From an uncultured Caproiciproducens sp. (GTDB lineage Bacteria; Bacillota; Clostridia; Oscillospirales; Acutalibacteraceae), in contig NZ_OY761810.1 of the NCBI RefSeq assembly GCF_963664915.1, positions 186,001 through 250,000 on the forward strand: DNA of 64,000 nucleotides, read 5' to 3'. Numbering within the stretch: the first letter of the stretch is position 1; each line of letters starts with the position of its first letter. Shown here in pieces: positions 17,558-27,005 of the stretch. Both the position numbers and the translations under genes were made by a program. The notes under the pieces are model-generated. The model saw nothing but the letters and a program-made list of their open reading frames with translations. It did no database searches and was not told the origin of the DNA.

Positions 17558-19854
17558 TCGGACCTCCCCCGTTCTTCCAGCGGAAGGTGTAGACTGTCCC
17601 GCAGCGTATAGCTTTTTCCGTATACTGAAATCTCTTTCTCGTCACCGTTCAGAAGGGTAATTTCACAGCCCTGCCGCCGCACGACAACCTGTATCAGACT
17701 ATCGCCATCATGCACCTTGAAGTCATACTCCGTCCACCGCCCTGGCAGGGCCGGGGCAAGATGCAGCCCGTTCTCCTTGATACGCAAACCGCCGAAACCA
17801 TACACGATCGCCATGTAGGTGCCGCCCATGTTGGCGGTATGTATGCCGTCCTTGGTATTTTTATGCGTGTTAAACAAATCGAGTTTGGAGGATTCCCCAA
17901 AATACGCGTACGCTTTTTCCGGCATGCCCAGCCGGGACGCCATGATGCTGAAAATACAGGTGGAAAGCGACGAATCGTGGGTTGTGACTTTTTCGTAATA
18001 CTCAAAGGAATGTTTCATTGTGCTGGGCGCCTGCGCATCCTCCAGTATGAAATGGGCCAACACCGTATCCGCTTGTTTACAGACCTGGGACCGGTAAAGG
18101 CTGAGCGGATGATAGTGCAGCAAAAGCGGAAAATCCTCTTCCGGCGTATCTTTTAGGTTCCAAACTTTTTTAAACAGAAAAGAGTCATCCTGCGGATTGA
18201 TGTCAAGTTCTTCGTCATACGGCAGGTACATGGACTGAGCCGCCTGCGTAAACGCGGCAATTTCCGTTTCCGTCAGCCCGATTTTTTTCTCAACGGGCGC
18301 GAGAAGATTTTTTTCTTCCAACAGATGATAAAATTTTGCCGCCCATTTCAGATTGTACTGTGCGAGAACATTCGTGTAGTAATTATTGTTGACAAGGCAG
18401 GTGTACTCATCCGGGCCCGTCACGCTGTTAATGCGAAATTTTCCGCCGCTGTAATTTCCCGTATCAAGCCACAACCGCGCGGTTTCAAATATAATTTCCG
18501 CACCGCACCGCGCGATAAACGCCAAATTTCCCGTTAAAAGATAGTAGCTGATGATGGAATACGCAATATCCCCGTCAATATGATACTGCGCGCTTCCGGA
18601 CGGAAAGTAACCGGAGCACTCCTTTCCCATGATGGTTCTCCATGGAAACAGCGCGCCCTTTTGATGCCCCATGATGCGTGCGTTTTCTCGCGCCGCATCC
18701 AGAGTGGTATAGCGGTACTCAATCAGATTTTTGGCAATTTCCGGCATGGTCAGCAGAAAGAACGGCTGAATGTACATTTCCGTATCCCAAAAATAGTGAC
18801 CCTCATACCCTTCGCCGGAAAGCCCTTTTGCCGCAATATTGCTGTGGGGGTCTTTTCCTACGGATTGAATCAGTTGATACAGATTATAGGTAATTGCATT
18901 GCTCAGCTCGTCATCGCCTTTTACATGGACGGCACAGCTCTCCCAGTATTTTTTCAGATACTGCTCCTGCATGTCATACCAGTATTTCAGCGGAACCGAC
19001 ACGGCCTTCTGCATATGTTCCAGCGCGGAAGAACGGCTGTCTTCGTAACGCACCGAGTCGCAGAGAACCGTGTACTTGGTCAGCGTGACGGCTTCTCCTT
19101 CTTCGATAAAAGTGGAAAACCGATGCAGTGCGGCGCTGTTGCGCGCTTTCAATCTTTGCTCGGCCGGTTTGGAAAGCAAATTTTTCACCGCGCTGGTAAC
19201 GGAAAGATCGGATTTTGAAGTCCGCGAGGTGATGACTGAAATATCGTCCTTGTACTCCGCGTTTCCGGAAAGAATATGCTGAAAGGTTTCTCCTGCGACG
19301 CGGGGATCACCGGGGTCGCAATAATTCAGCACACTTCCGATATGGGTGGACTCAAAGCATAGCTCCGCGTCGAAATTAAGTGCCTTTACACGGTACTCAA
19401 TGGTAAAAAGTGGCAGCATGTCGAAGGAGACCATCCGCGAAATGGATAGTTCCACTTCCTTCCCCTTTGGGGAACGCCATACCACACGGCGGCGCGTAAC
19501 TCCTTTTTCCATATCCAGTGTGCGGGAACGCTCCAGTATTTCGCCCGTAAACATGCTGAACTCCTCACCGCCGAGTATGAGTTTGATTCCCTGTGTATCG
19601 GCGACATTCAGCATGGTCTGTTTTTCTTCAGTAAGGCCGACCAGCTTTTCCGCCTGCTTCATCTCAACAAAATCATAAAACCCGTTGATATATTCGCCCC
19701 GGATGGACTGCATGTTGATGGGATACCCTTCTTCGAAATTGGAACGCACGCCAAGGTATCCGTTTGCATTGTGAAAAAGCGTTTCATTCAGCATCAATTC
19801 GTCGTTACCAAGGCCGAAATCTTTGACCTCATATAGATATTTATTTTGCTCCAT
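17554..19854 (-). CDS. Glycoside hydrolase family 65 disaccharide phosphorylase
   Basis: A 766-aa inverting phosphorylase of the maltose/kojibiose/nigerose/trehalose phosphorylase family. The catalytic acid is Glu483 in VTGPDEYT, followed by NNNYYTNV; GHYFWDTEMYIQPFFL is the (alpha/alpha)6-barrel active-site block; and HQKGALFPWRT is a conserved subsite segment. It cleaves an alpha-linked glucosyl disaccharide with phosphate to give beta-glucose 1-phosphate. No signal peptide: the sugar is imported first by the adjacent ABC system. Linkage preference cannot be fixed by eye. It starts 3 bp after the MalG-type permease gene. Confidence 0.92.
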   Translation of the reverse strand: MEQNKYLYEVKDFGLGNDELMLNETLFHNANGYLGVRSNFEEGYPINMQSIRGEYINGFYDFVEMKQAEKLVGLTEEKQTMLNVADTQGIKLILGGEEFSMFTGEILERSRTLDMEKGVTRRRVVWRSPKGKEVELSISRMVSFDMLPLFTIEYRVKALNFDAELCFESTHIGSVLNYCDPGDPRVAGETFQHILSGNAEYKDDISVITSRTSKSDLSVTSAVKNLLSKPAEQRLKARNSAALHRFSTFIEEGEAVTLTKYTVLCDSVRYEDSRSSALEHMQKAVSVPLKYWYDMQEQYLKKYWESCAVHVKGDDELSNAITYNLYQLIQSVGKDPHSNIAAKGLSGEGYEGHYFWDTEMYIQPFFLLTMPEIAKNLIEYRYTTLDAARENARIMGHQKGALFPWRTIMGKECSGYFPSGSAQYHIDGDIAYSIISYYLLTGNLAFIARCGAEIIFETARLWLDTGNYSGGKFRINSVTGPDEYTCLVNNNYYTNVLAQYNLKWAAKFYHLLEEKNLLAPVEKKIGLTETEIAAFTQAAQSMYLPYDEELDINPQDDSFLFKKVWNLKDTPEEDFPLLLHYHPLSLYRSQVCKQADTVLAHFILEDAQAPSTMKHSFEYYEKVTTHDSSLSTCIFSIMASRLGMPEKAYAYFGESSKLDLFNTHKNTKDGIHTANMGGTYMAIVYGFGGLRIKENGLHLAPALPGRWTEYDFKVHDGDSLIQVVVRRQGCEITLLNGDEKEISVYGKSYTLRDSLHLPLEERGRSE

Positions 19855-19857
19855 TCG

Positions 19858-20682
19858 TTACTCCTTTACCGCTCCTGACACGAGACCGGAAACGATCTTT
19901 TTCTGGAATATCAAGACAATAATCATGGTTGGAATCGTTACAATAACGGTCGCAGCCGCAACTTCGCCCCAGAGAATCTGGAACTGTGTGCGCAGGAACG
20001 AAATAGCAACCGGCACCGTCTGCATGTTGATTTCCGTATTTAAGGTTGCCGTCAGCAGATATTCATTCCATGCCGCAATAAAGGTAATGATCGCAGTTGT
20101 AAACACGCCCGGTGCGGCGAGCGGAAACACCACACTCCACAACGTGCGCATGGCGGACGCGCCGTCAATTTTAGCCGACTCTTCTATGGAAATCGGTATT
20201 TTCCCAAAATGCGCAACCATAATCCATACCGCCATGGGAATGGTGATGGTCGAATAAGGCAATACGATAAAATAGCTGTTGGCCCAGTGCAGTGAAGTAA
20301 ACAAATTGAAAATCGGACCAACAATAATCATTTGCGGAAACATCGAAATGACGAGGATCAGGCCCAGCAGCAGATTTTTAAACCGGAAATGGAAACGTGA
20401 GATTGCGTAGGCGGCCAAAGTCGCCACGAAAATCACATAAATAGTCGTCACGGCTGAAACGACCAGGCTGTTTTTGATAGAACTCAGAATATTTTTTCCC
20501 GTCAGCACCGCACCGTAATTCTGCATGGACGGATGGTCGCTGAACACTCGGAAAGCACCCGCTCCGAAAATTTCATTAGAGGGTTTGAAGGACGTAATCA
20601 AAATCCAGAAAAACGGAAACAGGATAACAATCAGAAAAACGGCCGTCACCAGATAAAAAACAGTTTTCTCACTTTTTCTCAC
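19858..20682 (-). CDS. Sugar ABC transporter permease (MalG type)
   Basis: A 274-aa inner component with six membrane segments. The EAA loop SIEESAKIDGASAMRTLWSVVFPLAAPG contacts the ATPase. It begins with GTG 20682 behind GAGGGGG. It pairs with the MalF-type permease just upstream to form the import channel for an oligosaccharide. No ATP-binding gene is in this operon, so a shared MsmX-like ATPase elsewhere in the genome is expected, as known for many Firmicutes CUT1 importers. Confidence 0.92.
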   Translation of the reverse strand: MRKSEKTVFYLVTAVFLIVILFPFFWILITSFKPSNEIFGAGAFRVFSDHPSMQNYGAVLTGKNILSSIKNSLVVSAVTTIYVIFVATLAAYAISRFHFRFKNLLLGLILVISMFPQMIIVGPIFNLFTSLHWANSYFIVLPYSTITIPMAVWIMVAHFGKIPISIEESAKIDGASAMRTLWSVVFPLAAPGVFTTAIITFIAAWNEYLLTATLNTEINMQTVPVAISFLRTQFQILWGEVAAATVIVTIPTMIIVLIFQKKIVSGLVSGAVKE

Positions 20683-20696
20683 AACAACATCCCCCT

Positions 20697-21923
20697 CTAA
20701 TCAGAATTCAAAACATTTGCACCCAGTACCTTCACAAACAGGGTGGCGATAATCAGTACGCAGATGAACATAAACATAACGATTACAGACCCATAGCCGA
20801 AATTCGTCTGTGAAAACATCGTCTTGTAGGCATAAACAGAAAGCGTTTCTGTGGAACCGCCGGGGCCTCCGCCCGTCAGTACGGCAATCAGGTCGTAAAC
20901 ACGGAAGGCGTCCAGTGTGCGGAACAGCACCGCCACCAGAATGGACGGCTTTAAGAGCGGTAATGTAATTTTAAAGAAGGTCTGCAATCTCCCGGCACCG
21001 TCGATGGAACTGCTTTCATACAATCCCTTGTCAATCACCTGCAAGCCCGCCAGAAGAAGAAGCGCCATATAGGGCGTTGTTTTCCACACATCCGTCAGAA
21101 TCGCGGCGGACATGGCTCCCGGCCCGGTCAGCATCATGGTCTCCGGTGAGGAAATGAGGCCGAGCTCAGCAAAAATATGGGAAATGATGCCGTTGGAACC
21201 GTCATAAAGATAGCTCCAGATGAGCGCGGACACCGCGGTCGGAATGGCCCACGGAATCAGCGCGTTCGCGCGGATCAGCCCGATGCCCCGAATCGCCCTG
21301 TTCATAATGAGCGCGAGTCCAAGCCCCAGAATAAACTCCGCCGCTACGGAAACAAGGGTGAAGTACAGGGTGTGGCCCAGTGCCGAAAAAAGCCTGCTGT
21401 CGCTGAATATCTTCTGATATCCCTGAAGTCCGATAAAGTTTGAGGGGGCAATCGATTTATTCAGCTCTTCGAAAATCTTCGGCAGAGATTCCGCATTGGC
21501 ATACTGCGAATTGGGGTGCTTTTGATACAGCGCGCTCACTTCCGACTGAAGCTTGGCGGTCGCGTTGATAAAATCGCTGCCCTGCTGTGCGGAAAGCTTT
21601 CCATCCGGCAAAGTGGCAAACTGTTTCGCATAAACCTCCGCATGCGCTATTGCAGCAGCAAAGTCATTTGCAGCCGCACTGTCGTTCGCCGCAGCTGCCG
21701 CGTCGTCATTCAGGAATATTTTGACGTACTCGCTGTTTTCTTTAAACCCGGCGGCCGAAAAGCTGGAGTTAAAGCTCAATTTGGATTTTTGGGTATTATT
21801 GAGCTGGTAATCGAAAAAAGTGTAGGAAAACGAAGTCAGTATCGGCCAGATGGAAAAAACAGCAACAATAATTAGCAGCGGGACAATAAACAAAAATTCC
21901 CTGAATGTCATTTTCTTTTTCAT
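20697..21923 (-). CDS. Sugar ABC transporter permease (MalF type) with extra extracellular domain
   Basis: A 408-aa CUT1 permease, about 100 aa longer than usual. After TM1 (about residues 12-32) comes an extracytoplasmic insert of roughly 110 residues rich in Ala, Ser and Asn, comparable in place to the MalF P2 loop but of different, low-complexity sequence. Five further membrane segments follow. The EAA loop YESSSIDGAGRLQTFFKITLPLLKP is intact. GGGAGG precedes ATG 21923. The insert may contact the binding protein; that is inference from position. Confidence 0.9.
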   Translation of the reverse strand: MKKKMTFREFLFIVPLLIIVAVFSIWPILTSFSYTFFDYQLNNTQKSKLSFNSSFSAAGFKENSEYVKIFLNDDAAAAANDSAAANDFAAAIAHAEVYAKQFATLPDGKLSAQQGSDFINATAKLQSEVSALYQKHPNSQYANAESLPKIFEELNKSIAPSNFIGLQGYQKIFSDSRLFSALGHTLYFTLVSVAAEFILGLGLALIMNRAIRGIGLIRANALIPWAIPTAVSALIWSYLYDGSNGIISHIFAELGLISSPETMMLTGPGAMSAAILTDVWKTTPYMALLLLAGLQVIDKGLYESSSIDGAGRLQTFFKITLPLLKPSILVAVLFRTLDAFRVYDLIAVLTGGGPGGSTETLSVYAYKTMFSQTNFGYGSVIVMFMFICVLIIATLFVKVLGANVLNSD

Positions 21924-21994
21924 AGTAACCCTCCCGTATCAGGAATCCGAAAAAAGGAGCGTGCATCGGCTTCGGTGCACGCCTCCCATCAAAC

Positions 21995-23260
21995 TTATTT
22001 CAAAGCGTCCTGAACAGCTTTTTCGGTAGCGCCAATATCCTGGCTGCCGGAAAGATATTTATGAACGTTGATTTGAATGGTGTCACTCGCCTTGGAATAT
22101 TGAGCAGAAACCGGTCTTGCAATGGTTGTGCTCAGTGCTTTTTGAAAGCCCTCCAAGCCAAGCAGCGGGTTTGCCTTAGCAATATCCTCGTCTTTTAGCA
22201 GGGTGTTGTAACCCGGAAGATAGGAACCTTTTGTGGACATAATCTTTTGTCCGTCCGGCCCTGCGAGATATTTAATAAATTCCCATGCGCCGTCAAGATT
22301 CTTGGATTTTGCATTCATGCTGAGCAGCCAGCCGCCCACGCAGCCGCCCTTTGGCAGCGGAGCAATTCCAACCTGAGTGGTTTTCACAGCCACGTCTCCG
22401 GCGTTAATCAAACCGAACTGATACGGCCAGTTGCGGGAGAAGACGCTTTTTCCGTCCTTAAAGCTGGCGTCGGTGGAGCCTTCATTGTAGTTCAGCACAT
22501 CACTGGGAACGACTTTGGAAGAGGTGAATTTCTTCATCGTTTCCAGTCCGCCCTTAATATCCTGAAAATTCGCGGTAAATTCATTTGCGTTGCAGGTCAG
22601 ACCTTCGTATTGCTTTGCCTGGAACGCATAGCCGTCGGTTGTACCCTTTTGGCCCTTGTATTTTTCCGCCATTTTGTAAAGATCGTCATATGTATAGTCT
22701 CCGCTGACAAGCTTTGCGCCGTCTTCCTTAGAAACAATATCGGAGCGGTAGTACAGCATTGCTACGTCTGGGAAAAACGGAAGCGTATACTGCTTGCCCT
22801 GATAGTTGCCGGAATCCATGGAACCCTTATTGAAATCTGTTTTCTTGTAGCCGGCTTCGCTCATCTTGACGTCGAGCGGAGAAAGGTATCCGGCCGCCGC
22901 GAATTCACCGGCCCAGACAACGTCCAGCGACATCACATCATAGTCGGAAGAACCGGAAGAAAGGGATGTCAGAAGCTGGTCGTGCATTTGTGCGGAATCA
23001 TTCGTAAACTGTTCCCATTCCACCTTATATTTTGTCTGCGAAGCATTAAACGCATCCACTGCCGCCTTTGTAGCCGGAGTGGAATCCGCCTGTGCTCCGA
23101 ACTTCAGGGTAACGGGTCCGGTTGAGGCAGGCGCGGTTTTGGATTCAGTCGCCGCACTTTGCGGCTCTGCCGCTTTCGATGTGGTCGCAGCCGGCGCAGA
23201 GCAGGCGGTCATGCCCGCCACCATTCCAAATGCCAATAATGCTGATAATATTTTTTTCAT
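21995..23260 (-). CDS. Sugar ABC transporter substrate-binding lipoprotein
   Basis: A 421-aa CUT1 solute-binding protein anchored by Cys20 (lipobox MTAC after a short hydrophobic helix), then a Ser/Ala/Thr-rich linker and a two-lobed domain (DYDVMSLDVVWAGEFAAAGYLSPL, GGWLLSMNAKSKN). It captures the oligosaccharide for the two permeases that follow. ATG 23260 lies behind CAGGAGG; the longer frame depends on a TTG. It is the first gene of the five-gene phosphorylase operon; a 70-bp gap before the permease pair allows differential expression. Confidence 0.92.
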   Translation of the reverse strand: MKKILSALLAFGMVAGMTACSAPAATTSKAAEPQSAATESKTAPASTGPVTLKFGAQADSTPATKAAVDAFNASQTKYKVEWEQFTNDSAQMHDQLLTSLSSGSSDYDVMSLDVVWAGEFAAAGYLSPLDVKMSEAGYKKTDFNKGSMDSGNYQGKQYTLPFFPDVAMLYYRSDIVSKEDGAKLVSGDYTYDDLYKMAEKYKGQKGTTDGYAFQAKQYEGLTCNANEFTANFQDIKGGLETMKKFTSSKVVPSDVLNYNEGSTDASFKDGKSVFSRNWPYQFGLINAGDVAVKTTQVGIAPLPKGGCVGGWLLSMNAKSKNLDGAWEFIKYLAGPDGQKIMSTKGSYLPGYNTLLKDEDIAKANPLLGLEGFQKALSTTIARPVSAQYSKASDTIQINVHKYLSGSQDIGATEKAVQDALK

Positions 23261-23414
23261 ATACAATCCTCCTGGAAATTATTCATTCTCCCTTTGAGAA
23301 CAATTTTATAATATACTGAAAAAGCAAATCCGTATTTTAAAATATTAAGATTTATGATATAATTTTAATAAGGTACAAAAAAATAAATAAAAATAGTTTC
23401 GTAAGGTGTTGATT

Positions 23415-24617
23415 ATGCTTGAATTTGATTTATCAGAGCCGATGAATACTTTTTATTATGCGGCGCAGCTCCCCATTATGATCTTGAAAAACGGCCGGAT
23501 TGAACAGTCGCTTCCCGAGAACCTTCTGACGGCGGAACAGCTCATTACGGGTGAATCTGCCCTCAATGTCAAATACAGCCCACAGGATTACAATACCGTA
23601 CAGTATTTGTCCAGTGAATACAAAGAACTTTTTGTGGTATATGTGATTGATGACACCTATATTGCGGCCGCCGGACCGTTTCTGACCGAGCCGGTACGCA
23701 GCGGCGCGATTGTGAATATGATTCAGGATGAAAAAATCTCCATTAAGCTAAAACCGAAACTGGAAGAATATTATCAGAGTATAAAAGAAATCAGCTCACA
23801 AACATATTACTACAGCGGGAAATTAATTTCCATGCTTTTCGGTGCAAAAAATGCCGGAGCTCCCCCTGAACCCCATCCGATTGGCCGGGAAGTGGGCTTT
23901 ATTCAGGAATATTTTCAAAACACCTATAAAAACCGTGAAAAGATGTTTACGCATCCCCCGTTCTTTTTGGAAAAAAAAATTGTCAATCAAATCAAAATCT
24001 GCGATATGGACGGTGCGATGAACACGCTCAGAGAAATCAATCTGCTTAACCGTGCCGTTTTGGCCAAAGATTCCCTCCGCTCTCTAAAAAATTCAATTAT
24101 CTGCTCGTGCGCTTTTTTTACGCGAGCGGTCATTGAGGCAGGTGTATTCCCGGACATTGCGTTTACATACAGCGATACGTTCATTCAGCAGATTGAAAAA
24201 ATGAACAGCCAGGCGGATGTGCGTAATTACGAGCAGGAAATGCTCCGCGAGCTGATCAACCTGACTAAAGAAAAGAATTCTGCGAAATATTCCCACCCGG
24301 TATTTGCCGCCCTCCAGTATATTAACAATAATCTGACGCAAAATCTGAGTCTGGATGAAATCGCAAAACACGCCTATATTCATCCCAATTATCTCAGCAG
24401 CATATTTAAAAAAGAGGTGGGCTGCCCAATGACCGACTTTATTGCTCGCCGGCGGATTGAGGAGTCCACCTACTTTGTCGCTTACACTGACTATGAAATC
24501 GCGGATATCGCAAGCTTTTACCACTTCTGCAATCAAAGCTACTACTGTACGATTTTCAGACGGTTTCTGTCCGTCTCACCGAACGAATACAGGAACAGCG
24601 CAAGGCCTTCTTGCTGA
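23415..24617 (+). CDS. AraC-family regulator of the disaccharide operon
   Basis: A 400-aa protein with an N-terminal sensory part of about 290 residues and a C-terminal AraC double helix-turn-helix (residues about 300-395: NLSLDEIAKHAYIHPNYLSSIFKKE, then EIADIASFYHFCNQSYYCTIFRRF). The N-terminal region shows no recognised domain by eye but contains short Leu/Ile-rich helices typical of YesN-like sensors. It is transcribed divergently from the sugar-binding protein across 154 bp, so it most likely activates that operon in response to the sugar. ATG 23415 follows AAGGTG. Confidence 0.87.
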   Translation: MLEFDLSEPMNTFYYAAQLPIMILKNGRIEQSLPENLLTAEQLITGESALNVKYSPQDYNTVQYLSSEYKELFVVYVIDDTYIAAAGPFLTEPVRSGAIVNMIQDEKISIKLKPKLEEYYQSIKEISSQTYYYSGKLISMLFGAKNAGAPPEPHPIGREVGFIQEYFQNTYKNREKMFTHPPFFLEKKIVNQIKICDMDGAMNTLREINLLNRAVLAKDSLRSLKNSIICSCAFFTRAVIEAGVFPDIAFTYSDTFIQQIEKMNSQADVRNYEQEMLRELINLTKEKNSAKYSHPVFAALQYINNNLTQNLSLDEIAKHAYIHPNYLSSIFKKEVGCPMTDFIARRRIEESTYFVAYTDYEIADIASFYHFCNQSYYCTIFRRFLSVSPNEYRNSARPSC

Positions 24618-24655
24618 AAAAGCGGACGCTTTCTTTAAAGCGTCCGCCTTTTCAG
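24614..24655. terminator. Bidirectional terminator between AraC regulator and lipase
   Basis: A 19-nt stem with one mismatch (24614-24632 / 24637-24655) flanked by A and T runs on both sides. It overlaps the araC-type stop codon and abuts the lipase stop. Confidence 0.85.
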
Positions 24656-25918
24656 TTAATCCACAACGGGCAGATTTCCCGCGCGCCGGGCAATCTCCAT
24701 GAACCGGCTCTCGGCGTTCCCGAATCTGCCGATAATATCTTCGTGGTCCATATTCTGCATAGTGCCGATAAAATTCCATTTCCCGATTTGCGCCGTCCCG
24801 TCGTAATCCACAATTTCATCGGTGGAGTTGAGCTTTGGCCCGTCTTCCGAAATGGTATTGACCCATCCGTCATTCGGCCACCAGCTGCTGTCAATCACGG
24901 CGCGCCCCCCTTCGCTGCGCTGGAACCTGCCCAATATAATCGAATTTGCGCTGAACAGTGTATTCATATACAGCGGATTCGGAATCTGGTACTCCGTAAT
25001 CGGGTTTTCCATGGTTGCGCAGGCCGCGTAGGAAAAATAGTAGACATCCGGAGCAGCTTTCACCCAACCGTTTTCCACCGCTGCGCCGTCCGTGCTAAGA
25101 TCATAAAAGCTGAAATCCAGATTGCTCTGATCCCATACGGAGCTGTTCCATACCCGGTCCGCGTAGTCGATATAACACTCTCCGGCATTGCGTTTCAGTC
25201 CCCACTGGTCAAGCTTAAAATCGAATACAAGATTGTAGCCGAGACCGGCAGCGGCACCGACTGAGGCAATTGCCTGTTTTGCATACTGTTTCAATTCATC
25301 CGTGTTAAAGTCGGAAACCGTCGTCCCGTCATGCGGGGAAACCAGCGTTGTTAAACTGGCGACCCACGCTTTTCCCCCGGTGAAAAGCGGACTGACATCC
25401 GACGGCGACGCAGTTTTTTCCTCCGCACTGCCCTGCTCCAGCAGCTGAATCAGAACGCGGGTCGTCTGTCCTCCCTGACTGTGGCCGACCAGATGAATTT
25501 TATTGATTTTTCCGTCTACCTGATTGCCCCAGCTTGTGTAAAGCCCGGGATACGTCTTACCGTACCGCGCATGGCCGTACTCTTCCGAATGCGCCTTTCC
25601 GTAATCAACCGTCCCGCCTTTGATATACGCATAAAGCTCGCACGCCCGGTCCCAGTTGCTGGAATAAGGGCCGACCGCAGCCGTGTACGTCGTATATCCG
25701 GCATCGGTCATTTTCTTCTGAAGGTCATCCACCCCGCCCCAATACTTGTAGCCGAGCATTTCATCCCTGCCCCATCCGCCGTTTCCATGGCACAATACAA
25801 TCGGATAGGTATTCTGCCTGGATGAAACAGACGCGGATGCCGGCGGACAAACCGACAGTGCGAACGCACACGCTAAAATCAGTGCCCCTATTTTTTTGAT
25901 TCGTAACCTCTTTGCCAT
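24656..25918 (-). CDS. Secreted lipase (family I.5-like)
   Basis: A 420-aa secreted alpha/beta hydrolase. The signal peptide ends near ASA-SVSS at about residue 30. The oxyanion region is VLCHGNGGWGRDE, the nucleophile is Ser147 in VGHSQGG, and the late MDHEDIIGR carries the catalytic His. The pattern, the length and the long lid/zinc-domain insert resemble thermophilic Bacillus and staphylococcal lipases. It is monocistronic, with its own promoter (26045-26072), and converges on the AraC gene. Confidence 0.85.
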   Translation of the reverse strand: MAKRLRIKKIGALILACAFALSVCPPASASVSSRQNTYPIVLCHGNGGWGRDEMLGYKYWGGVDDLQKKMTDAGYTTYTAAVGPYSSNWDRACELYAYIKGGTVDYGKAHSEEYGHARYGKTYPGLYTSWGNQVDGKINKIHLVGHSQGGQTTRVLIQLLEQGSAEEKTASPSDVSPLFTGGKAWVASLTTLVSPHDGTTVSDFNTDELKQYAKQAIASVGAAAGLGYNLVFDFKLDQWGLKRNAGECYIDYADRVWNSSVWDQSNLDFSFYDLSTDGAAVENGWVKAAPDVYYFSYAACATMENPITEYQIPNPLYMNTLFSANSIILGRFQRSEGGRAVIDSSWWPNDGWVNTISEDGPKLNSTDEIVDYDGTAQIGKWNFIGTMQNMDHEDIIGRFGNAESRFMEIARRAGNLPVVD

Positions 25919-26044
25919 TTCAAAATCCCCCTTTTCAAATTGTTGGATATTTCACTGCTGCAGGACAGTCAAGACAAACGAGTAAACGCGGATACGACAC
26001 CTTTCTACATATTTCCTATTTGGAATTAATTCTGCTATAAGAGG

Positions 26045-26072
26045 ATTATAAAACTTGTCTGATAAAAGTCAA
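26045..26072 (-). promoter_or_regulatory. Lipase promoter
   Basis: TTGACT (26072-26067), 16 bp, TATAAT (26050-26045) on the minus strand. Confidence 0.65.
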
Positions 26073-26150
26073 GAAGCATTTTGTCATTTTTGTATAGAAG
26101 AATTATAATACGCCATAAACAGATAAAATATTTTAAATTAAGCATAAAAA

Positions 26151-26203
26151 ATCAGAGAAACCATCCGGGCGAAAAACAGTTAAGCCCGAAAAATCTCTCT
26201 GAT
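26151..26203 (-). terminator. Terminator of the PAP2/diacylglycerol-kinase operon
   Basis: Outer ATCAGAGA/TCTCTGAT and inner CGGGC/GCCCG pairs form an interrupted stem followed by six T on the minus strand. Confidence 0.7.
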
Positions 26204-26228
26204 ATTATTTTTAATTTCCCCACGGGGT

Positions 26229-27005
26229 TCAGCTGATGAACCGGAAGATCACCGCGTTGACAAGCACGCCGATGAAGCCCCAGAAGGTGCCCAGAATCGC
26301 GCCCGCCAGAACATCGCGGGGATAGTGCATACCCATATACATGCGCGTAGTGCCGACCAGCGCGGCAATCACATAGAGCACAATCGCAATCAGAAGATTG
26401 GCTTTAAAATACTGGAGCAGCAGCGTTGCCATGTAAAACGCCTGACTGGTATGTCCGCTGGGAAACGATTTTCCCCGGGCACGTTCGCCGACAACACGGA
26501 CATCCTCCAGATGAGTGAACGGCCGTGGCCTCCTGATTAAAGACTTCATCAATTCTACAATCAGCCATAAAGTTAACGTCCCCAAAACAAATTCATAAGC
26601 CAGATGAGCATTCACGGCAAAATAGAGGACGAACGAAATGACCAGTGTTGCAATACCGTTTCCCAGTTCAGTCAGGATCAGCATGCTGCGGTCCAGCCAG
26701 CGCGGGCGCTTTCCGTGTCTGTTGAAGAATGAAAACACATAGGCGTCAATGCTTTGCCCTGTTGACCACACCAGTGAGAGCAGCAGCAGGCAAAACACAA
26801 TAAGCATGCAGATCAGCGGCGTGTTTCCCCTGATGGTAATCCATACATGCCGCCAAAACGTGTGAGGTACAAAAACAACGTAGAGTGCCAGTGCGACAGC
26901 AAGAACGGGTACCCAAAAAACCGGCCTGAGATGACGGATCCTGCCGACAGCCCGCTCACATAGCTTGGCTTTTTTGCTGTTTTTTAAATCATCATATATC
27001 TTCAT
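26229..27005 (-). CDS. PAP2-superfamily membrane phosphatase
   Basis: A 258-aa integral membrane lipid phosphatase with about six hydrophobic segments. The three PAP2 signature motifs are complete: KSLIRRPRP, SFPSGHTS (catalytic His) and the RMYMGMHYPRD block (second His). Likely substrates are phosphatidate, undecaprenyl diphosphate or phosphatidylglycerophosphate. The upstream diacylglycerol-kinase-like gene overlaps its start by 14 bp, suggesting a coupled lipid phosphorylation/dephosphorylation pair. Confidence 0.88.
   Translation of the reverse strand: MKIYDDLKNSKKAKLCERAVGRIRHLRPVFWVPVLAVALALYVVFVPHTFWRHVWITIRGNTPLICMLIVFCLLLLSLVWSTGQSIDAYVFSFFNRHGKRPRWLDRSMLILTELGNGIATLVISFVLYFAVNAHLAYEFVLGTLTLWLIVELMKSLIRRPRPFTHLEDVRVVGERARGKSFPSGHTSQAFYMATLLLQYFKANLLIAIVLYVIAALVGTTRMYMGMHYPRDVLAGAILGTFWGFIGVLVNAVIFRFIS

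Larger units (their letters stand above)
25919..26228. other. 310-bp intergenic region: lipase promoter and PAP2 terminator
   Basis: It contains the lipase promoter (26045-26072) with a leader of about 120 nt, and the terminator of the upstream PAP2/diacylglycerol-kinase operon (26151-26203). No ORF or repeat was found. Confidence 0.55.

Noticed and set aside
22247-23125. 292-codon frame antisense to the sugar-binding protein
   Set aside because: No start signal and no family features; the minus-strand gene has a lipobox, good ribosome binding site and family motifs.
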